A stretch of 64,000 nucleotides of DNA, taken from NCBI RefSeq assembly GCF_023499255.1, contig NZ_CP092183.1, positions 6,754,501 to 6,818,500 on the forward strand, given 5' to 3'. A program made the position numbers and the translations under genes. Shown here in pieces: positions 33,410 through 41,291 of this stretch. Position 1 is the stretch's first letter, and each line of letters opens with the position of its first letter. The notes under the pieces were generated by a model. That model did not search any database. It was given only the letters and a program-made list of their open reading frames with translations, and was not told the DNA's origin. Origin of the DNA: Couchioplanes caeruleus. Lineage in GTDB: Bacteria > Actinomycetota > Actinomycetes > Mycobacteriales > Micromonosporaceae.

Positions 33410-35383
33410 ATGTCGTTCCGTTGGTTGCGCCGGGCGGGCACCCCGCGTCTGGAGTACGGCGCCGACTACAACCCCGAGCAGTGGCCGCGCGAGGTCTGGG
33501 ACGAGGACGTCGAGGCGATGCGGACGGCCGGCGTCACGATCGTCTCGCTGGGCATCTTCTCCTGGGCCCGGCTCGAGCCCGCCGACGGCGAGTACGACTT
33601 CGGCTGGCTCGACGACGCGATGGACCTGCTGCACACCAACGGGATCCTCGTCGACCTGGCCACGGCGACCGCCTCTCCCCCGCCCTGGCTGACCACGGCG
33701 CATCCGGAGATCCTGCCGGTGGACCGGGAGGGCCGCACCCTGTGGCCGGGCGGCCGGCAGCACTGGCGGCCGACGTCACCGGTCTTCCGCCGGTACGCGC
33801 TGCGCCTGGTCCGCGACCTGGCCACCCGGTACGCCGCCCACCCCGCGCTGGCCGCCTGGCACGTCAACAACGAGCTGGGCTGTCACAACGTGTACGACTA
33901 CTCGCCCGATGCGGCGTCGGCGTTCCGGGACTGGCTCCGCTCCCGGTACGGCACCCTCGACGCCCTCAACGAGGCCTGGGGCACCGCTTTCTGGTCGCAG
34001 CACTACGGGGATTGGGACGAGATCCTGCCGCCACGGCTTGCCGCCACCCATCCCAACCCGGGTCAGCAGCTGGACTTCAAGCGGTTCTCGTCGGCGGTGC
34101 TGAAGGACTATCTGATCGCGGAGCGGGACATCCTGCGGGCCATCACCCCCGACGTGCCGGTGACGACGAACTTCATGGTCATGGGCGAGACGAAGAGCAT
34201 GGACTACGCGGACTGGGCCGCCGAGGTCGACTTCGTCGCCAACGACCACTACCGGCAGCCGGGGCCGCGGTCCCGCGACGAGCTGTCGTTCTCGGCGAAC
34301 CTGACCGGGAACCTGGCCGGCGGGCGGCCGTGGTTCCTGATGGAACACTCGACCAGCGCGGTGAACTGGCAACCGGTCAACCTCGCCAAGCGGCCCGGCG
34401 AACTCGAACGGGACTCCCTGACGCACGTCGCGCACGGCGCCGACGCGGTCTGCTTCTTCCAGTGGCGGCAGTCCCGGGCCGGGGCCGAGAAATACCACTC
34501 GGCGATGGTCCCGCACGCCGGCACGGACAGCGACCTTTTCCGTACGGTGTCAGCGCTGGGCGCCCGGCTGCGGGAGCTGGCCTTCGTGGCCGGCGCACCG
34601 CGGACCCGCGCCCGGGCCGCCATCGTCTTCGACTGGACATCCTGGTGGGCCGGCGAGCAGGACTCCCACCCCACCGACCGGTTGCGCTACCGGCGGGAGG
34701 CCCTCGACTGGTACGCGGCGTTCCTCGACGCCGGCGTCCGCGTCGACGTCGTGCCGCTGTCGGCGCCGATCGAGGAGTACGACGTCGTCGTCGCGCCGAT
34801 CCTGCACGTCGTCCCGGCCGGCCTCGGCAAGCGCCTGTCCGCGTACGCCGAGAACGGCGGTCACCTGGTGACGACGTACTTCTCCGGCATCGTGGACGAG
34901 AACGACCACGTCTGGCTCGGCGGGTATCCCGGGGCGCTCCGGGACCTGCTGGGCATCCGCATCGAGGAGTTCGCGCCGCTGCCCGACGACGAGCGGGTGC
35001 TGCTGGACAACGGCACCACCGGGACGCTGTGGACGGACCGGATCGACGTCACCGGCCCAGGAACCGAGGTGCTGGCAACGTACGCCTCCGGCGACCAGGC
35101 CGGCCGGCCCGCGGTGACACGTCGCACCGTGGGAGCCGGCTCCGCCGCGTACATCTCGACGAGGTTGGGTCCGGACGGCCTGGCGCCGCTGCTCGGCGAT
35201 CTGCTCTCCCGGGCCGGCGTGGAAAGCGAGATCCCCCGCGCCCTGCGCGGGCGGGTCGAACTGGCGGTGCGCGGCGACGTCCGTTTCCTGCTCAACCGCA
35301 CCGACGAGGAGATCGACCTGACCTCCCTCGGCGGCGGCCCCGCGACGCTCACCCCCGGCGGGGTGGCCGTCATCCGTCCGTAG
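33410..35383 (+). CDS. Beta-galactosidase, GH42 family
   Basis: 657 residues, family length. Catalytic acid/base Glu in AAWHVNNELGCHN (near residue 150) and nucleophile Glu in RPWFLMEHSTSAVNWQP (near 312) are in place, followed by the trimerisation domain and a C-terminal domain. No signal peptide: an intracellular exo-enzyme that cleaves terminal beta-galactosides from imported oligosaccharides. ATG at 33410 has a gaaggagatc site upstream. Fourth gene of the operon. Confidence 0.93.
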   Translation: MSFRWLRRAGTPRLEYGADYNPEQWPREVWDEDVEAMRTAGVTIVSLGIFSWARLEPADGEYDFGWLDDAMDLLHTNGILVDLATATASPPPWLTTAHPEILPVDREGRTLWPGGRQHWRPTSPVFRRYALRLVRDLATRYAAHPALAAWHVNNELGCHNVYDYSPDAASAFRDWLRSRYGTLDALNEAWGTAFWSQHYGDWDEILPPRLAATHPNPGQQLDFKRFSSAVLKDYLIAERDILRAITPDVPVTTNFMVMGETKSMDYADWAAEVDFVANDHYRQPGPRSRDELSFSANLTGNLAGGRPWFLMEHSTSAVNWQPVNLAKRPGELERDSLTHVAHGADAVCFFQWRQSRAGAEKYHSAMVPHAGTDSDLFRTVSALGARLRELAFVAGAPRTRARAAIVFDWTSWWAGEQDSHPTDRLRYRREALDWYAAFLDAGVRVDVVPLSAPIEEYDVVVAPILHVVPAGLGKRLSAYAENGGHLVTTYFSGIVDENDHVWLGGYPGALRDLLGIRIEEFAPLPDDERVLLDNGTTGTLWTDRIDVTGPGTEVLATYASGDQAGRPAVTRRTVGAGSAAYISTRLGPDGLAPLLGDLLSRAGVESEIPRALRGRVELAVRGDVRFLLNRTDEEIDLTSLGGGPATLTPGGVAVIRP

Positions 35384-35406
35384 CCATCTCTCCCCGAGGA
35401 GTCGCC

Positions 35407-36402
35407 ATGGAACATCGCCGTGCACGTGCTCTCTTGAGAGCGGCCATGGCCGCCACCGTCGCAGTGTCGATCCTCGGGATCTCCCGGGAAGCTGCCGCGG
35501 CGACCACCGGGTTCCGCGGCGTCAACTGGGCCGACGCCCGCGACAACTACGTCAACGGCTGGGTCATCCCTACGGGGCTCACCGCGAGTGACAGCTACAG
35601 CACCGTCCGCTCCAAGTCGGACGGCATTCTCACCGGCTTCCAGAACCTGCTCGGCGCGAACACGGTCCGCCTGCCGATCAACCCGCCGAGCGTCACCTCC
35701 ACCTGGTGGAGCAGCTACAGAGCGGCGTTCGACTCGGCCCTCGCGCACGGCATGAAGGTCATCGTCTCCTACTGGGAGGCGGACACCGCGAAAGACGGCC
35801 TGGTGGACGACACCGCCGCCTGGAACGCCATGTGGGACCGGGTGACCGCCGACTACGGCAGCAATCCTGGCGTCTACTTCGAGCCGATGAACGAGCCCTT
35901 CGGCTACAGCCTCAGCTCGTGGGTGTCGCTCTGCTCGACCTGGCTGGCGCGGCACCCCGCCATCCCCCGCGGCCGGGTGCTGATCAGCGGCACGGGCTAC
36001 AACGACAACGTCACCGGCGTCGGCGCGGCAAGCCAGCTCGACGGCACCCTGTTGTCGCTGCACTTCTACGGCTTCTGGGCGTCCGACACGACCCGCGCGG
36101 CGTGGACGGCCAACCTCAGCAACCGGCTCGGGGCGTACTCCTCGCGCACCATCATCGACGAGGCCGGCGCCCCGATGACCACGGGCCTCACCTACACGAA
36201 CGGCGCGACGCAGGACGGGAACGTCTTCACCGCGTACTTCGCCGCGACCACCGATCTGACCCGGGCACGGCAGATGGGGGTGGTCTACTGGCCCGGCCTG
36301 CGCGCCGGCGACAGCTACTCCATCACCCGGCAGAGCGGTTCCGGGCTGGCGGTGAACAACACTTCCGGTGTGGCGCAGCTGCGTTGGGGCTGGGGCCTCT
36401 AG
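35407..36402 (+). CDS. Secreted GH5 family glycoside hydrolase
   Basis: 331 residues with a signal peptide (ALLRAAMAATVAVSILGIS, cleavage near AAAA-TTG). GH5 core: PGVYFEPMNEPFGYS holds the acid/base Glu after N, TIIDEAGAPM the nucleophile Glu, and HFYGFW the conserved His-Tyr. No carbohydrate-binding module. GH5 activities vary (cellulase, mannanase, galactanase); with GH42 beside it, a galactose-containing beta-glycan is plausible but not shown. Last gene of the LacI operon; a repeat element begins 5 bp after its stop. Confidence 0.9.
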   Translation: MEHRRARALLRAAMAATVAVSILGISREAAAATTGFRGVNWADARDNYVNGWVIPTGLTASDSYSTVRSKSDGILTGFQNLLGANTVRLPINPPSVTSTWWSSYRAAFDSALAHGMKVIVSYWEADTAKDGLVDDTAAWNAMWDRVTADYGSNPGVYFEPMNEPFGYSLSSWVSLCSTWLARHPAIPRGRVLISGTGYNDNVTGVGAASQLDGTLLSLHFYGFWASDTTRAAWTANLSNRLGAYSSRTIIDEAGAPMTTGLTYTNGATQDGNVFTAYFAATTDLTRARQMGVVYWPGLRAGDSYSITRQSGSGLAVNNTSGVAQLRWGWGL

Positions 36403-36446
36403 GGGATGTCCCGCGGATCACGGCGACGCGGAGGCGAGGTCCAGGT

Positions 36447-36528
36447 TTCGCGTCGCAAGCGTGGCGGGCGGTCGGATACCGGGGTTGTATCCGGCCGTTC
36501 GGCACGTGCCGCGAGGCGGAAGCTGGGC
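36447..36528 (+). repeat. 82-bp direct repeat, copy 1
   Basis: Begins ttcgcgtcgcaagcgtggcg, ends aagctgggc. One mismatch to copy 2 (G versus A after ggatacc). Confidence 0.85.
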
Positions 36529-36580
36529 TCCCGTGCCGATGCGCCGGCCGGTCTGCAGGACCGCGCCCACGCTGGCGCAG

Positions 36581-36662
36581 TTCGCGTCGCAAGCGTGGCG
36601 GGCGGTCGGATACCAGGGTTGTATCCGGCCGTTCGGCACGTGCCGCGAGGCGGAAGCTGGGC
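36581..36662 (+). repeat. 82-bp direct repeat, copy 2
   Basis: See copy 1 at 36447. The 52 bp between copies is unrelated to the repeats. Confidence 0.85.
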
Positions 36663-36692
36663 CCGGCGCAGGCCGTCATGATCCGCGGGACA

Positions 36693-37005
36693 CTCCCTGG
36701 CCGCGCTGTGTCACTGCCGGGACTCCGCTCGTGCCGCGGCCGGGTCACGGGCGCCCGAGCCGTCGGCGCCGGGGGGCACCGTCATTGTTGGTGAGATGAC
36801 GCGTGGACCAGGGATGCCAGCCGGCGCTCAACCGCCCGGCCGCCATCGCCATCGCCAGCCACCGTTACGAGCGTAGCCGGTCAGAGGTTGTTCGGACCCG
36901 AAACGCATCCGTCAATTCTGGTTCGCGATTTGGCTGTGACGATCGTCGCGCTTCTGGGGTGATCGTTTAGTGTGGTCGGGCGGCAGCTTGAGGAAGAATT
37001 ATCCT
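36693..37005. other. Lower-GC intergenic region
   Basis: 313 bp between the repeat element and the gene at 37006. Contains the 10-bp palindrome gacgatcgtc (36938-36947) and presumably the promoter of the following gene; no coding signal seen. Confidence 0.4.
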
Positions 37006-38112
37006 ATGCGGCAGCTTCAGTTGTTCTCGACGGCGGAATTGGCCGCGATGCGGGACCGAACCGCGTCGCGTCGCTATTCTGCCGAGCGAGATGAGTTTCG
37101 CCGCGAGCATGCACGTCATCGGGCGTGGGGATTAGCGCAAAGACACGCCACTAAGCTGGGCCGCTTGCACGGCGATCGTGGCACGGACCGGCCGGTGAGC
37201 GCGCGAAGCCCCGGGGCGCCGACGCCACACCGCAGGGCACCGGCGGCACAGCAGCGGCCGATCCTCCCCCCAGCGCGAACATCCCTGTCAGAGCGTGCGC
37301 AGATGCGGCCGGTTCAGCCCTTAGGCGGGCCGGAAAGCGCGCAGCCCGCAAAGGTGCAGGGCGTCACCACGGCCGAGCCAGAAGTCACCCCCACCACGGA
37401 TAGGCCGGCAGCGGCACTCGGCACCGCCACGATCCAGCCCGTAGGAACCCCCGCCTCCACCACGGCCGAGCCGACAGCGTCGCCGACAATCACGGATGGT
37501 GCCGGTATCGGCCATGATCCGTCAAGCGACCGCGCGGAGCGACTCCCCAATACGCGCACCTTTCCGACACACGCTGTCTTGACAAATAGACATCGCGTCA
37601 CATGCTGGAAAGCATTCACCAGGAAAGGCGTGACGTCACGCGCGTATGGGTGGTCGACAAGCCGAATACCGACATTGTCGCCGACGCCAATCAGTGCGCG
37701 TCGGCCAAGTCCGGCGTCGGCCATAACGCTGAGGCGGGCCACAACCTCACCGAGACGGGCGGATCGTTTAGGGCGAGGTCCGCCACCGCTTCAGGCCAAT
37801 CCGCTCTGGGCTGCCTACCGCACGTTGCTGACGCGCTCGCACCATGGCGGCATCACCGACCGGGGCGACCCTCACCTCGGGTGCGTTCTGCCGGTCACGG
37901 CGGCGTGGAGTGGCGGCTACAGCGCGATGCTCGCCGGGCGCCGCAAGCACGCCGATCGGAGCCATCAGAGCCATCAGAGCCATCAGAGCCATCAGAGCCA
38001 TCAGAACCGGAGGTCCGGGCAGCGAGGGCGTCCAAGTCGTGGTGACTCGTCGGCAAGTGTCCGCCGGAGCCACGGGGCGGTACGCGAAAGGGGCCACCGA
38101 AGTGGCCCCTGA
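37006..38112 (+). CDS. Hypothetical protein: conserved-looking N-terminus, low-complexity tail
   Basis: From the ATG at 37006 (gaggaag about 9 nt upstream) the first 50 residues read QLQLFSTAELAAMRDRT, FRREHARHRAWGLAQRH, a charged helical pattern I associate with short Micromonosporaceae proteins of unknown function. After about residue 65 the sequence is Pro/Thr/Ala-rich, codon bias weakens, GC falls (around 37.5-37.7 kb) and five Ser-His-Gln triplets occur near the end. The frame ends 13 bp before the tRNA-Asn gene on the other strand. The native protein may have been shorter and extended by decay or insertion. Confidence 0.4.
   Translation: MRQLQLFSTAELAAMRDRTASRRYSAERDEFRREHARHRAWGLAQRHATKLGRLHGDRGTDRPVSARSPGAPTPHRRAPAAQQRPILPPARTSLSERAQMRPVQPLGGPESAQPAKVQGVTTAEPEVTPTTDRPAAALGTATIQPVGTPASTTAEPTASPTITDGAGIGHDPSSDRAERLPNTRTFPTHAVLTNRHRVTCWKAFTRKGVTSRAYGWSTSRIPTLSPTPISARRPSPASAITLRRATTSPRRADRLGRGPPPLQANPLWAAYRTLLTRSHHGGITDRGDPHLGCVLPVTAAWSGGYSAMLAGRRKHADRSHQSHQSHQSHQSHQNRRSGQRGRPSRGDSSASVRRSHGAVRERGHRSGP
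37959..38003. repeat. Five tandem copies of a 9-bp unit (gagccatca)
   Basis: Five perfect contiguous copies, then a degenerate sixth. In the + frame of the surrounding ORF they encode Ser-His-Gln; being a multiple of three, copy changes would not break the frame. Confidence 0.9.
38089..38110 (-). terminator. Terminator of tRNA-Asn
   Basis: aggggccac pairs perfectly with gtggcccct around a cgaa tetraloop, followed on the minus strand by ttt. It lies 15 bp beyond the tRNA 3' end. Confidence 0.75.
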
Positions 38113-38124
38113 CCTGGGTAACTG

Positions 38125-38197
38125 CTCCCCCGATTGGACTCGAACCAATAACCTGCCGGTTAACAGCCGGCTGCTCTGCCAATTGAGCTACAGGGGA
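38125..38197 (-). tRNA. tRNA-Asn (GTT)
   Basis: 73 nt. Acceptor tcccctg with cggggga, D-arm tagctcaattggcagagc, anticodon stem gccgg/ccggc around loop ctgttaa with GTT (complement of 38162-38164), T-arm attggttcgagtccaat, discriminator G. CCA not encoded. A clear terminator follows. Confidence 0.93.
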
Positions 38198-38651
38198 TCG
38201 GACCGCGGCTCCCCGCTTTCGCGGGTTGTCGTGGCGACCGGGAAAACAATACATGACCGAGGCCGTCTCCCGCTCGAGGGGTACCCGACACACCGGCGCA
38301 CGGCCAGACGGCCGGCGCCGACACCCGCCGGCCGGCCCGGCACCCACCAGCGGCCCGGCATCGGCAACCGCTCGGCGGCCCGGCGTCGGCAACCGCTCGG
38401 CGGCCCGGCATCGGCAACCGCTCGGCGGCCGGGCCCAGCCGGGGGCCGGCACCGCCGTCGCCGGGCAGCAGCAGCCCGGGCTGAGCGGACCCCGGGCCGG
38501 GCCGGCGCCGGCCCGGCACCCGGGCGAGGGATCCGACACACCCGGGAGAGCCGCAACAGGGACGAAACGCAGCCGGGGCGAATGATCCAGCGGCAGGATG
38601 GGTATGGACCGGAACCAGACGCACGCGCGTCAACGAACGGAAGGAGCCGCC
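38198..38651. other. Intergenic region with a 25-bp triple repeat
   Basis: 454 bp between tRNA-Asn and the YtxH-like gene. Contains three perfect-length tandem 25-bp units (38351-38425) and C-rich flanks; no gene seen. Confidence 0.5.
38351..38425. repeat. Three tandem 25-bp units
   Basis: Each unit begins cggcccggc and ends aaccgctcgg; the middle unit differs by one base (gtc for atc). A decaying partial unit precedes and follows. Confidence 0.9.
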
Positions 38652-38963
38652 ATGCGCGGAAAGCTCATGTTCATCACGGGTCTCGCGGCGGGCTTCGTCC
38701 TGGGCAGCCGTGCCGGCCGGGAGAAGTACGAGGAGATCGCGGCCAACGCCAAGAAGGTGTGGGAGCACCCGACGGTCCAGGAGGCCGCCGGTGTCGCCCA
38801 GGCCCAGGCCAACAAGCTGTACAGCGAGGGCAAGGACAAGCTGAACCAGTCCAAGCTCGGTGAGAAGCTGTCGTCGGCCAGCTCGTCCTCGTCGTCGGAC
38901 ACCACCACCGGCGACCTGTCGACCTCGAGCGTCAGCTCGAACAGCACGGGCACCACGTACTGA
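38652..38963 (+). CDS. YtxH-like small membrane-associated protein
   Basis: 103 residues. The hydrophobic start KLMFITGLAAGFVLGSRAG followed by REKYEEIAANAKKVWEHP is the pattern of YtxH-type actinobacterial proteins: a short membrane anchor and an amphipathic helix, then a Ser/Thr-rich tail (SSASSSSSSDTTTG). aaggag lies 6 nt before the ATG at 38652. Role unknown, possibly envelope stress. A hairpin terminator follows. Confidence 0.75.
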   Translation: MRGKLMFITGLAAGFVLGSRAGREKYEEIAANAKKVWEHPTVQEAAGVAQAQANKLYSEGKDKLNQSKLGEKLSSASSSSSSDTTTGDLSTSSVSSNSTGTTY

Positions 38964-38977
38964 CCCACCGCAGCTGA

Positions 38978-39008
38978 ATGGCCCGGCCCCGCTGAGGGAC
39001 CGGGCCAT
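38978..39008. terminator. Bidirectional terminator-like hairpin
   Basis: atggcccgg (38978-38986) pairs with ccgggccat (39000-39008). It lies between the convergent YtxH-like and isomerase genes. Confidence 0.65.
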
Positions 39009-39058
39009 CGGCATGTGGTCAGGACGACGCTCCGAACGCCGCTCAGCCGGGCAACGGC

Positions 39059-40066
39059 TCAGGACGAGGACGAGAAGGCCGCGTCGAACGCTGCCGAGGG
39101 GGCGTCGAAGGCCAGCCGGCGGACGAACTGCAGCGCCTCCGGGGCTCCCACCAGCCGGTCCATCCCGGCGTCCTCCCACTCGATCGAGAGGGGGCCGTCG
39201 TACCCGATGGCGTTCAGGGCCCGGAAGCAGTCCTCCCACGGCACGTCGCCGTGCCCGGTCGAGACGAAGTCCCAGCCGCGGCGCAGGTCCGCCCAGGGCA
39301 GGTGGGACGACATCCGGCCGCGGCGGCCGTCGCCCGTACGGACCTTCGCGTCCTTGCAGTCGACGTGGTAGATGCGGTCCTTGAACTCCAGGATGAAGTT
39401 GACCGGGTCGAGGTCCTGCCACACGAAGTGGGACGGGTCCCAGTTCAGGCCGAACGCCGGGCGGTCGCCGATGGCCTCCAGGGTGTGCCGGGTCGTCCAG
39501 TAGTCGTACGCGATCTCGCTGGGGTGCACCTCGTGCGCGAAGCGGACGCCGACCTCGTCGAAGACGTCGAGGATGGGGTTCCAGCGGTCGGCGAAGTCCT
39601 GGTAGCCGCGTTCGATCATCGCGGGCGGCACCGGGGGGAACATGGCCACGGTGTGCCAGATCGACGAGCCGGTGAAGCCGACCACCGTCTTGACGCCCAG
39701 CTTGGCGGCCGCCCGTGCGGTGTCCTTCATGCGTTCCGCGGCCCGTTCCCGTACGCCCGAAGGGTCGCCGTCGCCCCAGATCGCCGCCGGCAGGATGTCC
39801 TTGTGGCGTTCGTCGATGGGGTGGTCGCAGACGGCCTGGCCGACGAGGTGGTTGGAGATCGCGAAGACCCGCAGGTTGTGCTTGGCGAGCTGCTCACGCT
39901 TGCGGTCGACGTAGTCGTCCTCGGCGAGCGCCCGGTCCACCTCGAAGTGGTCGCCCCAGCAGGCGATCTCGAGGCCGTCGTAGCCCCACTCGGAGGCCAG
40001 CCGGCAGACCTCCTCGAACGGCAGGTCGGCCCACTGGCCGGTGAAGAGCGTGATGGGTCGTGCCAT
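39059..40066 (-). CDS. Sugar phosphate isomerase/epimerase (AP endonuclease 2-like TIM barrel)
   Basis: 335 residues. TIM-barrel metal sites of the xylose-isomerase-like family are seen: [16 protein letters not shown] (Glu), [12 protein letters not shown] (Asp and His), YHVDCKDAK (His/Asp) and LSIEWEDAG (Glu). Homologues act with Gfo/Idh/MocA dehydrogenases in inositol and sugar catabolism, and such a gene lies upstream at 42758. ATG at 40066 is chosen, gggag 7 nt away. Same strand as the ABC/ROK operon but 2.7 kb downstream of it. Confidence 0.88.
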   Translation of the reverse strand: MARPITLFTGQWADLPFEEVCRLASEWGYDGLEIACWGDHFEVDRALAEDDYVDRKREQLAKHNLRVFAISNHLVGQAVCDHPIDERHKDILPAAIWGDGDPSGVRERAAERMKDTARAAAKLGVKTVVGFTGSSIWHTVAMFPPVPPAMIERGYQDFADRWNPILDVFDEVGVRFAHEVHPSEIAYDYWTTRHTLEAIGDRPAFGLNWDPSHFVWQDLDPVNFILEFKDRIYHVDCKDAKVRTGDGRRGRMSSHLPWADLRRGWDFVSTGHGDVPWEDCFRALNAIGYDGPLSIEWEDAGMDRLVGAPEALQFVRRLAFDAPSAAFDAAFSSSS

Positions 40067-40229
40067 GGTCATCTCCCTGTTCGCAGGCTCTACGAAGAGG
40101 GTTCCGGGCCGGCGCGAGGAGACCGGCGGCGGCACGCCGGGGGACGTCGCGGCCGTGCCGGGTCTGCGCCTCCCGGCCGGCCCGCCCACCGGCGGGTGCC
40201 AGGTCAAACTCTAGGTGCGGGCGGCCCGC

Positions 40230-41291
40230 TCAACAAGAGATGTGGACGGCGGGCGGCGACAGGCCGAGGTCCGCGAGCTCGGTCGCGCCCTGCGCCTCGA
40301 TGTCGAGATGCTCGGTGCCGGGCAGGGCGCCGGCCATCAGCCGGCTGACGGCCGTCCGCCAGACCTCGGTGGTCGCCCTGAGCGGCGCCGGCGGCTGCTC
40401 CTTCAACGGTACGGGGGTGAGCACCCGCCACGGCCCCGCGGGCGGGTCCCGGAGCGCGTCCGCGAGGTCCAGGCAGCCGCCGTCCGGGGTGGTGACGGGG
40501 TGGCGCTGAGAGTGCACGTACCCGCGCAGGGCCTCGGTCGCCGCGGCCGGGTCGTCGGCCTGCAGGGCGGCGGTGACCTGCGCCTGGATGACCGACACGC
40601 CGGCGCCGGCCAGCCGGTCGAGGTACGCGCCCGGCTCCTCCCAGGTGCACGCGAGGGCGGCGAGGTCGAGGCTGACGCCGAGCCGGTCCTTGTCGACGCG
40701 GGTGAACGCGGCCGCGACCGAGGCGGAGCCGTCGAGCACAGCGCCCGGGCCGGGACGGAACCCGACGCGGACGGCGCGGCCGGTCTGCCACGCCACCTCG
40801 GCGAGGCCGCCGGAGAGCCGGCCGAGGATGCGGGCGCACGCCTTCTGCTTGGCGTCGTCCCAGCCGTCGGCGCGGCCCAGGCCGATGGTGGTCACGGCAC
40901 CGCGTACGGCGTCGTCGGGCAGCAGGTCCACGAGGATGCGGGCGAGGTCGAGCGTGTACTCCAGGCGCGCCGGGTCGCTCCAGTCCGGCTCGTCGGAGCC
41001 CTCGTCGCCGCCCTCCGCGTACGGCACTCCGCTCAACGTGACGACCTCCAGCCCGCGGGCTGTCAGCTCGGCACGAAGCCGGGTACGGGAGCGCCCGTCG
41101 ATGGCGAGGGCGGCGGCGAGGGTGGGCGGGAGCCAGAGGCTCACCCCGAGGGTGTCCACGTCCAGACGGGACCGGACGGCTTCCGCGTACGCGTCGAGCT
41201 GCTCGACGATGGCCGGGAGGTCCCGGGCGGGCCGTACCGCGGTGCCGTGGGTCAGGTGGACGACCCGGCCCGAATGGTGGCGCAGACGCAT
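40230..41291 (-). CDS. EboE-like xylose-isomerase-type TIM-barrel protein
   Basis: 353 residues. The opening VVHLTHGTAVRPARDLPAIV, LGVSLWLPPTLAAAL and LTARGLEVVTLSGVPYA match the EboE 'metabolite traffic' proteins, whose usual NGFPYG is SGVPYA here. EboE genes normally lie in eboABCDEF clusters (UbiA-like prenyltransferase, TatD, etc.) that route metabolites to the periplasm; no other ebo gene is in the window. The isomerase gene follows 163 bp downstream. Enzymatic role unknown. Confidence 0.65.
   Translation of the reverse strand: MRLRHHSGRVVHLTHGTAVRPARDLPAIVEQLDAYAEAVRSRLDVDTLGVSLWLPPTLAAALAIDGRSRTRLRAELTARGLEVVTLSGVPYAEGGDEGSDEPDWSDPARLEYTLDLARILVDLLPDDAVRGAVTTIGLGRADGWDDAKQKACARILGRLSGGLAEVAWQTGRAVRVGFRPGPGAVLDGSASVAAAFTRVDKDRLGVSLDLAALACTWEEPGAYLDRLAGAGVSVIQAQVTAALQADDPAAATEALRGYVHSQRHPVTTPDGGCLDLADALRDPPAGPWRVLTPVPLKEQPPAPLRATTEVWRTAVSRLMAGALPGTEHLDIEAQGATELADLGLSPPAVHISC

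Larger units (their letters stand above)
36407..36692. mobile_element. MITE-like element with 14-bp inverted ends and duplicated 82-bp core
   Basis: The ends tgtcccgcggatca (36407-36420) and tgatccgcgggaca (36679-36692) are perfect inverted repeats, with weaker similarity beyond (about 26 bp in all). Inside are two direct 82-bp repeats (36447-36528 and 36581-36662) differing at one base. Each repeat holds a ggatac/gtatcc hairpin and the 12-bp palindrome cggcacgtgccg. No transposase. Short, non-coding, structured, at the end of an operon. Confidence 0.6.

Noticed and set aside
35706..36794. Long overlapping frame inside the GH5 gene and repeat element
   Set aside because: It is a frame-shifted shadow of GH5 that runs into the repeats.
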